DNA of 64,000 bases from Cydia pomonella (Eukaryota > Arthropoda > Insecta > Lepidoptera > Tortricidae): the NCBI RefSeq assembly GCF_033807575.1, contig NC_084723.1, forward strand, positions 4,097,247 through 4,161,246, given 5' to 3'. A program made the translations under genes and the position numbers. Below the pieces are notes generated by a model that made no database searches, was not told the DNA's origin, and saw only the letters and a list, made by a program, of their open reading frames with translations. Positions 58,077-64,000 of the stretch are shown piece by piece. How positions within the stretch are numbered: the first letter of the stretch is position 1; each line of letters starts with the position of its first letter.

Positions 58077-58204
58077 CGGCCCGATTCGAATTTCAAGATA
58101 CGTGAAATATTAGTTATTCTTCTTGACTTTCTGACCCTGACATATCCGATCCATATCGTATCTAGACCTAATATTTCACGTACCTTAAAGTTTGAATCGA
58201 TCCG
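58077..58204. mobile_element. CGGCCCGATTC MITE, short form (copy 4)
   Basis: CGGCCCGATTCGAATTTCAA / TTTGAATCGATCCG, flanked by TTA on both sides; interior CATATCCGATCCATATCGTA as in copy 3. Confidence 0.8.
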
Positions 58205-58915
58205 TTAGTGAATTATTCTAAGTGTTTAGGGAAGGTTTAGATGGCGCTCTCGGCCGTGGTACATTTTAAGCATGCAATTCGATAATGCCATAGACTATTA
58301 TGGCAATGTTTTATACTTTTATGTTTATTTCTCTATTGTTTTATGTTTATAACATGGTTTGTGTTGAATTCTTTATGTTATTTGTCCCAATATTTGAATT
58401 TTGCGCTATAGTTTTTTCTTTGCCAATAAGCGGGAGCTTTTTGTACATTGTTTTCTTTTAAGAAACATTCTTAAAATAAAAAAAAAAAACATTTATTGAG
58501 CTTCCTGTGGGACTATGTCGATTTGTGTAAGATTGTCCGTACAATATTTATTTATTTTTGTATTTATTTATAACACTAATATCTCCATACTGAAGCGTTT
58601 TATTTAATTTTATGCCTAATCACTATTTTGTGAAAAGCAACTTCCATGACCGCTAATACCAAGTATACCACATTTTAAATTGTTATTACTGAGCGTTCAC
58701 TCATGACTCAGGCATGACTGTAGAAAGCTTTTTATTATGATGTTATTTCAAGTCATTTGGTTACAAAATAATGAGTGCAATGTATGGTGCATTTATAAAA
58801 GCGAACCCGGAAATATACTTAACAGTGAGTTTAAAAACGTTGTAGTTACATCAGCAATATTAGCGTAAATAGTAGAGTATAAAAACAACGCGCCAAAAGT
58901 ACCTGCCACCTCCAC
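58205..58915. other. AT-rich intergenic stretch
   Basis: No gene recognised. Confidence 0.4.
58491..58556 (+). mobile_element. SINE family 2 tail fragment
   Basis: Diverged tail only: TTTATTGAGCTTCCTGTGGG ... AATATTTATTTATTT. Confidence 0.55.
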
Positions 58916-58916
58916 A

Positions 58917-59010
58917 TAGATAGATAGATAGATAGATAAACCATTTATTCGCTTGCCACAATACACACAACTAAACAAAAAAATAATACAAACAATAGCA
59001 ACACCAAAAT
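58917..59010 (-). mobile_element. LINE end scrap with (TAGA)n
   Basis: (TAGA)n then TAAACCATTTATTCGCTTGC; typical reversed LINE 3' terminus. Confidence 0.5.
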
Positions 59011-59394
59011 AAAAATTAAATAAAGAACAAAAAGCATCAATAAAAGGTAATGTGTGCTGTGTGCGTTACAGCAAAACAAAAGGGTTCTGGCTCAGTAATA
59101 CGCTCCACTCTTTCGGGTGAAGCACTGATAATTCTGCTAGAACCCAGATCACGAACGATTCACAATATAACAAAGAAAAAACATATATATACATAAATAT
59201 TTAGTAGCACATACTTTTCCAAATAGAGATAATTATAGAATATAGATATGTATATATATGTCGACAGCATGCATCCAAAACTATCAAAAACAGTTAAACA
59301 GTGCAACAGTTTAATTGATTTATACATACTTAGTGACATCTTTTTTTGTTGAGCTATAATAAATCATAATAAAACCCAAAGTTCAAAGTTCATA

Positions 59395-59662
59395 ATAAGA
59401 CCCTTACAGGACAAGCTAACAGAAACACGACTCCGATGATATGGTCATGACATGAGGACTACATGACTAGAAAGGTGCTAGAATGTATGAAGGAACCGAT
59501 AAAGAGTGGACGACCCCGACTTACGTAGATGCCCGTAGTTAAGAAAGACTTAGAGAATAAGAATGTAGACCCAATGATGACCCGGAACCGATATAACTGG
59601 AGAAAATTGATTAGGAGAGCCGACCTCAAATAAAAATGGGATAAGGCCAGAAGAAGATAATA
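59395..59662 (+). mobile_element. LINE RT C-terminal fragment
   Basis: With frame changes: DKLTETRLRWYGHVMR, TRKVLECMKEPIKSGRPRLT, VVKKDLENKNVDPMMTRNRY, NWRKLIRRADLK, KWDKARR. Ends in an AATA-rich tail. Dead 5'-truncated copy. Confidence 0.78.
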
Positions 59663-59851
59663 AATAATAATAAATATATTATATATAATAATAAATATAT
59701 AAATAATAATAAATAAGCCTCCTGAATCCCAGAAGCGTTGTTTTGTTTTTTTTATTTATTTATTTGGAACCATTTCTTGATTAGTGAAAGTTAAAATAAT
59801 GTTTGGAATGTGTCATTTGTAAACTCTCTTTGACTCAAGAGGATAGGATAT

Positions 59852-59884
59852 ACACAAATTGACTAAGTCCAACAGTAAGCTCTT
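59852..59884 (-). mobile_element. SINE family 2 tail relic, reverse
   Basis: CACAAATTGACTAAGTCCAA matches the reverse complement of the SINE tail; very short. Confidence 0.45.
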
Positions 59885-60369
59885 TACGTCGTGAAGTTTG
59901 TGACTTGATTTTAAAAAGTATATTAATACTTAAAATTCCACCCTTCTTGATTTCCCACATCTTGATTAAATAAATAGTTTGTGGCTAAAGATTATTTATT
60001 ACTTATTTCACTTGTAATTGGAAGTACACAGATTTAGGTAGTATTTTCACTGTGTCAATTTATTGATTGTATCTTAGAAGAGGTTGTAATGTCTTATTAA
60101 ACTACTGTATAAGAAGATAGTTGTCCCAGGCAGTCCCAGCCAAAGTACAGGTGGCACCATACTTCACCATGTTTTGTCGCAACTATGTCGTCAAACTTTA
60201 ACTTTTGACAGACAGACTGTGCACTGTGCAACACTGTCTCGTGTACATTCATTCTCAAATTGTACTCTGTCAAGCTTTTTCGGTCAGTAGAAAAAGACAT
60301 GCAAGTCTTATTGTATTGTCAAAAGGGTAAGGTAAGGCTTGGCTTGTCTTGTGTTGTGAAGCTATCAGA

Positions 60370-60476
60370 GGCTGTAGTACGGTCGCATTTTTATTACTTG
60401 TCACTATGCCTGTCACGTTCTAACAAGTATGTTCATGCGAAAGTGACAAGTGATAAAATGCGACCGTGCTACAGCC
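60370..60476. mobile_element. Short palindromic MITE (GGCTGTAGTACGGTCGCATT)
   Basis: GGCTGTAGTACGGTCGCATT / AATGCGACCGTGCTACAGCC arms; inner TTACTTGTCACTATGCCTGT as in 9860 and 49730, but with longer, cleaner arms. Confidence 0.82.
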
Positions 60477-61440
60477 GCAGAAAATGATAGAAAGATACTT
60501 TTGTCGTACTTATAGTCTGATTATGCTAATTATTATGCTACTTGTGATGCAGGATGCACCAAAGCTAAGCACTGGAACTGAGATGTCTTTATTTACAGTT
60601 GGTGTTTCTATTGGTAATATAATGATGCCGGTAAAATTTAATTAGTGAAAAGACATAAAAACACTTTTCCTTTCATGACATGCAACATTATATCATTAAT
60701 TAGAAAGAAAGGCCATACATTATATACTCTCACATCAAACAGTATCAGAAGTCATATTGTTCTCGGATAAAGATATGCAATTAGAAGGCTATATAATGTT
60801 TGTTAGCATAAACAATAGCAAGAGTTGAATTCTTTGCTTAAAAGCCTGAGAAATAAAGTGTGAAAATAGGTGTATATTTTTTACTAAATCTAAAAAAACC
60901 TAATAAATATACATAGCAACGAGAATGCAATACAATGAAACAATACAATTCTTGATGCCTCCTTTTATTTTGGCTTGGTAAAAGAAAAGTTGTAGCGATT
61001 TTGATCGTTGATACGCAATCACTCTAGATCTGCGGCTCAATCGTATACGAGAAAGAGAAAATCGGCTTGCAAATTATTATTATACACGACTATTACGCGT
61101 AATAAACTTTCTTTATATTACCTACCCTGTCTTCTACGGCAGATTAAAAAAATAAATAACCAGATTGTTTAAAAACCCATTAACACGCCGGCTCCGTGTT
61201 AATGAAATCTACGGCCATTGTCAAGCTTTTTACTCTAGTGCGAACCAGCGCGGGGGCCTTTGTGTTATGTTCACAGCATTGTCGATTAGGTCAGGTTACT
61301 GGGCTGGGATGGTGTAAAAATTGGGACATGTTAGCATAAGTGGATGATTGTTAGTACCTAGTGCCTATTAAGAACATAATACACACCTGAATTGTGTTAA
61401 AGCTGCTACAATCATTCATCATCATCATCATATCGGCCCT
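60477..61440. other. AT-rich intergenic stretch
   Basis: Nothing recognised. Confidence 0.4.
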
Positions 61441-61751
61441 TTATCGCCCAATGCACACTACTGAGCAGCGTATCTTTTAGTATGCCACTTGTTCCGGTCC
61501 TCAGCTAATCTCATCCAGAAACGGCCCGCAATCTTCTGAATATCGTCTACCCAACGAGCCAACGGACCCCAGCAGGGGCTTCTTTCATCCGAAAGCCGCC
61601 AACACTCCGTTAAAAATTTTGTCCACCTGTGATCACTCTGCCTAGCGACATGTCCCGCCCAACTCCATTTTAGTTTGGTAATGACGCGACCCACGTCTTG
61701 TACCTTGGTGTGGCGACGGCGACGGATCTCGACATAAATTTTTCGATTCAT
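61441..61751 (-). mobile_element. LINE RT C-terminus, open over 97 codons
   Basis: On the - strand RRRRHTKVQDVGRVITKLKW, SWAGHVARQSDHRWTKFL, RWVDDIQKIAGRFWMRLAED, RNKWHTKRYAAQ-stop, then a (GAT)n tail at about 61416-61431. Unlike most LINE pieces here, the frame is uninterrupted, but it is only the 3' end. Confidence 0.82.
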
Positions 61752-61759
61752 CAGGTATG

Positions 61760-63120
61760 TTTATGACCCTATAATATTCAGCTTCTCGAAATATTCTATT
61801 GATGTTATTAAGAGATGAAACTGATATGAAGTAGTAATTTCGAATGCATTATGCTCTCCTATATCTTGAGCTTTATGATAACACTCTAACGAATTGAAGT
61901 AAACACAATATTGTACGAAAGCAACTGCTTCGAGCAAACGATATTTCCTAAGTTCCAAAAAACCCATCAAATAACAAATCCAAATCAATGAGGGGCTAAT
62001 GCGTTTAATTTCGCCGCTAGGGGTGCTAGTGTAGACAGAGGACTTTCAAACAGACATACACATACATATGCATAACATACACATACATATTCATAACATA
62101 CACACATACATAGACATAGTATTTTTGAAGGTTATTCAAGCTTTTTTATCGTGAATTTTCACTTGTTATTCATAATTGGGGTAAATATTTTATTTTTATT
62201 TTTGATTATTCATGGTAAACATTAGATATAGTTCAATAAATATTGGTGGTTTCCAAAAAGTGCCAAGTAAAATATATGCAAAATTAAACAGGGTTAAATA
62301 ACGGCAAATTTAGACGTTTAAATACTTCTGTGTAAGTATATTAGAAATAAGCATAGCAGAATTTTGAGAGCTGTTTTTCTGGACCAACGTCTACAGTGGC
62401 GCCATCTGGTGACCACAAAAACGGTAACCCTCATTTCGTAACTTATTATTACGATGAGAAAAATCCTCACGATGTAAATAGACAATCTTACATGCAACTA
62501 ATGGTCAGTTTTCCTCTCAACGTTTTAATTCAAGAGCCTATCTTGCCACAGTTCAATGCAATCGTACTATATATTAACACTTTCTTATAACATACAAATG
62601 CTGTATTATACAGCACGCGTCCAGTTTCTATGTTTCGAGGTAAATCGTGGTACGGCGATCAACATAGCTCAAGCTATTTTCACCCTTATGTATAAGGTCT
62701 AAGAGTTATGTTAGTTGCTGACCGTAAGCTGTTACTTTCTACAGAAATTACTCACAGGAAACCGGGCCGATGATAGCTCGGGACTCCGATTTAGGGTTTG
62801 CCTCGCGATTTATCGACTTTAGTAAAATTAACTTTGTTGCTGAAAATATACATGCAATTAATATCAAGTTTATAATTATATAGGTCCTGCTTTGCAACCT
62901 CTCCTTGATGTTGGCTTAGGTTTTTTTTTATTATAATTTATATTGAGGTGTACCCACTACAATAGATTCTCTTGTAAATATATTGTTCTTTTATTTAATG
63001 TTTACACAGTATTACGGAGGCGTTTACCCAGAAGTGCGACACAAGATAGGCTATTAAAAAAATAAAAATCCATCAACTCGCAAAATCCAAGCACGCATAT
63101 AAAGATATAAACATTCGCCC
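61760..63120. other. AT-rich region with a small minisatellite
   Basis: 62050-62120 holds imperfect tandem copies of about 22 bp (CATACACATACATATGCATAA). No gene is seen. Confidence 0.45.
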
Positions 63121-63134
63121 GGTTTCGCATTTGA

Positions 63135-63395
63135 CGACCGGTTTGGCCTTGTGGGTAGTGACCCTGCCTACGAAGCTGATGGTCCCGGGTTCAAATCTTG
63201 GTAAGGGCATGTATTCGTGTGATGAGCATGGGTATTTGTTCCTGAGTCATGGGTGTTTTCTATGTATTTAAGTATTTATAAATATTTATATATTATATAT
63301 ATCGTTGTCTAAGTGCCCTCAACACAAGCCTTATTGAGCTTACTGTGGGACTTAGTCAATTTGTGTAATAATGTCCTATAATATTTATTTATTTA
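63135..63395 (+). mobile_element. SINE family 2 copy
   Basis: Full-length copy from CGACCGGTTTGGCC to the TAATGTCCTATAATATTTATT tail, with small changes (TGGCCTTGTGG in the A box). Confidence 0.85.
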
Positions 63396-63624
63396 TTATT
63401 TATTTATTCGCCCATTGCCACACAAGCAGGGATATAACCGCGAAAATCGAAGTTCGTCAGTTGCGGGCATTTTTCTCTATCACTCTAATTATGTCTTAGT
63501 GAGAATGTCTAATTGTGTCTTAGTGTGGTGAGTCTGTGTTTCCGCATGAGTACAATCTGGATCTCTTCAAGGCTGTAAGAGTAAATAGGTATCTCATAGG
63601 TAAGCGTGCTCCACCGTAGACCGC

Positions 63625-63684
63625 ATCATCACTTACCATCAGGTGAGATCGTGGTCAAACGCTTGCCTATCCTCCATAAAAAAG
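63625..63684 (+). mobile_element. LINE 3' UTR scrap
   Basis: CATCACTTACCATCAGGTGAGATCG..CAAACGCTTGCCTAT..ATAAAAAA; the common tail of a lepidopteran LINE family. Confidence 0.55.
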
Positions 63685-63859
63685 AGAAAGATCCTCGCAA
63701 TTTCGGTTTTCGCGGTTGGCCCCCGGGTCACACTCTGGTACTGATGTCAGGAGCGCATTCTGTAGCGCCAAAACGGGGAGTATCTGCGAGTTCTTATGTA
63801 CAACCGTACGCGCCGTCGGTACTGCCAATATGTTGTACAAATATGTGACATAAGACATA

Positions 63860-64000
63860 CGGCCCGATTCAAGGAATAATTAAGACACGTTTAAGATCTT
63901 GGAAAGATCTTTAAAAGATCGGTAGGTAGCTAAACGACATGTCAAAATTGACGTTTATTTCGATTCCGCTGTGATCCCAATAAGGTCTATCTACGATAAT
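63860..64000. mobile_element. CGGCCCGATTC MITE, long form (copy 5), cut by window end
   Basis: CGGCCCGATTCAAGGAATAA ... TTGACGTTTATTTCGATTCC ... CTATCTACGATA follows copy 1 in the same orientation; the right half lies beyond the window. Confidence 0.75.

Overview
This 64 kb window reads as moth or butterfly (Lepidoptera) nuclear DNA. It is AT-rich and gene-poor. It carries repeats I recognise as lepidopteran: tRNA-headed SINEs, short 5'-truncated LINE ends, many palindromic MITEs, and the GTGCGAGTCGGACTCGC element. The only host genes I can support are two members of the insect Osiris family (DUF1676), secreted or membrane-associated proteins expressed in cuticle-forming epithelia. I cannot name the species.

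Host genes. Osiris gene A is on the + strand in three exons (22441-22575, 23855-24110, 26406-26725; 236 aa). Osiris gene B is on the - strand and intronless (42314 down to 41508; 268 aa). They converge, with their 3' ends 14.8 kb apart. They share paired cysteines at residues 35 and 43, an RGKKKK basic stretch before a hydrophobic block, a YEVVAHPHH motif and a C-terminal WGRSxDAQxxAY. Their proposed core promoters share TTAAGC and CAGT at identical spacing. This fits a piece of the syntenic Osiris cluster. I cannot assign Osi numbers.

Layout. 0-7 kb: broken LINE pieces, a tandem duplication and an inverted pair of GTGCGAGTCGG elements. 7-16 kb: AT-rich DNA, LINE ends and a dense MITE cluster (12.4-15.2 kb). 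16-22 kb: more MITEs, a frameshifted reverse transcriptase (20.1-21.0 kb) and a near-perfect 120 bp palindrome. 22.3-26.7 kb: Osiris A, with a MITE in intron 1. 27-41 kb: repeats only. 40.9-42.4 kb: Osiris B, with a young SINE 210 bp beyond its stop codon. 43-64 kb: nested LINE, SINE and MITE insertions and AT-rich filler.

All reverse-transcriptase and RNase H fragments are truncated or frameshifted, so no autonomous element is intact. I found no bona fide tRNA or rRNA gene, no CRISPR array and no clearly new multi-gene system. The most notable items are the Osiris pair with its promoter and intron contrast, the 120 bp palindrome, recurrent LINE-tail units with similar ends, and a MITE family in two size classes.
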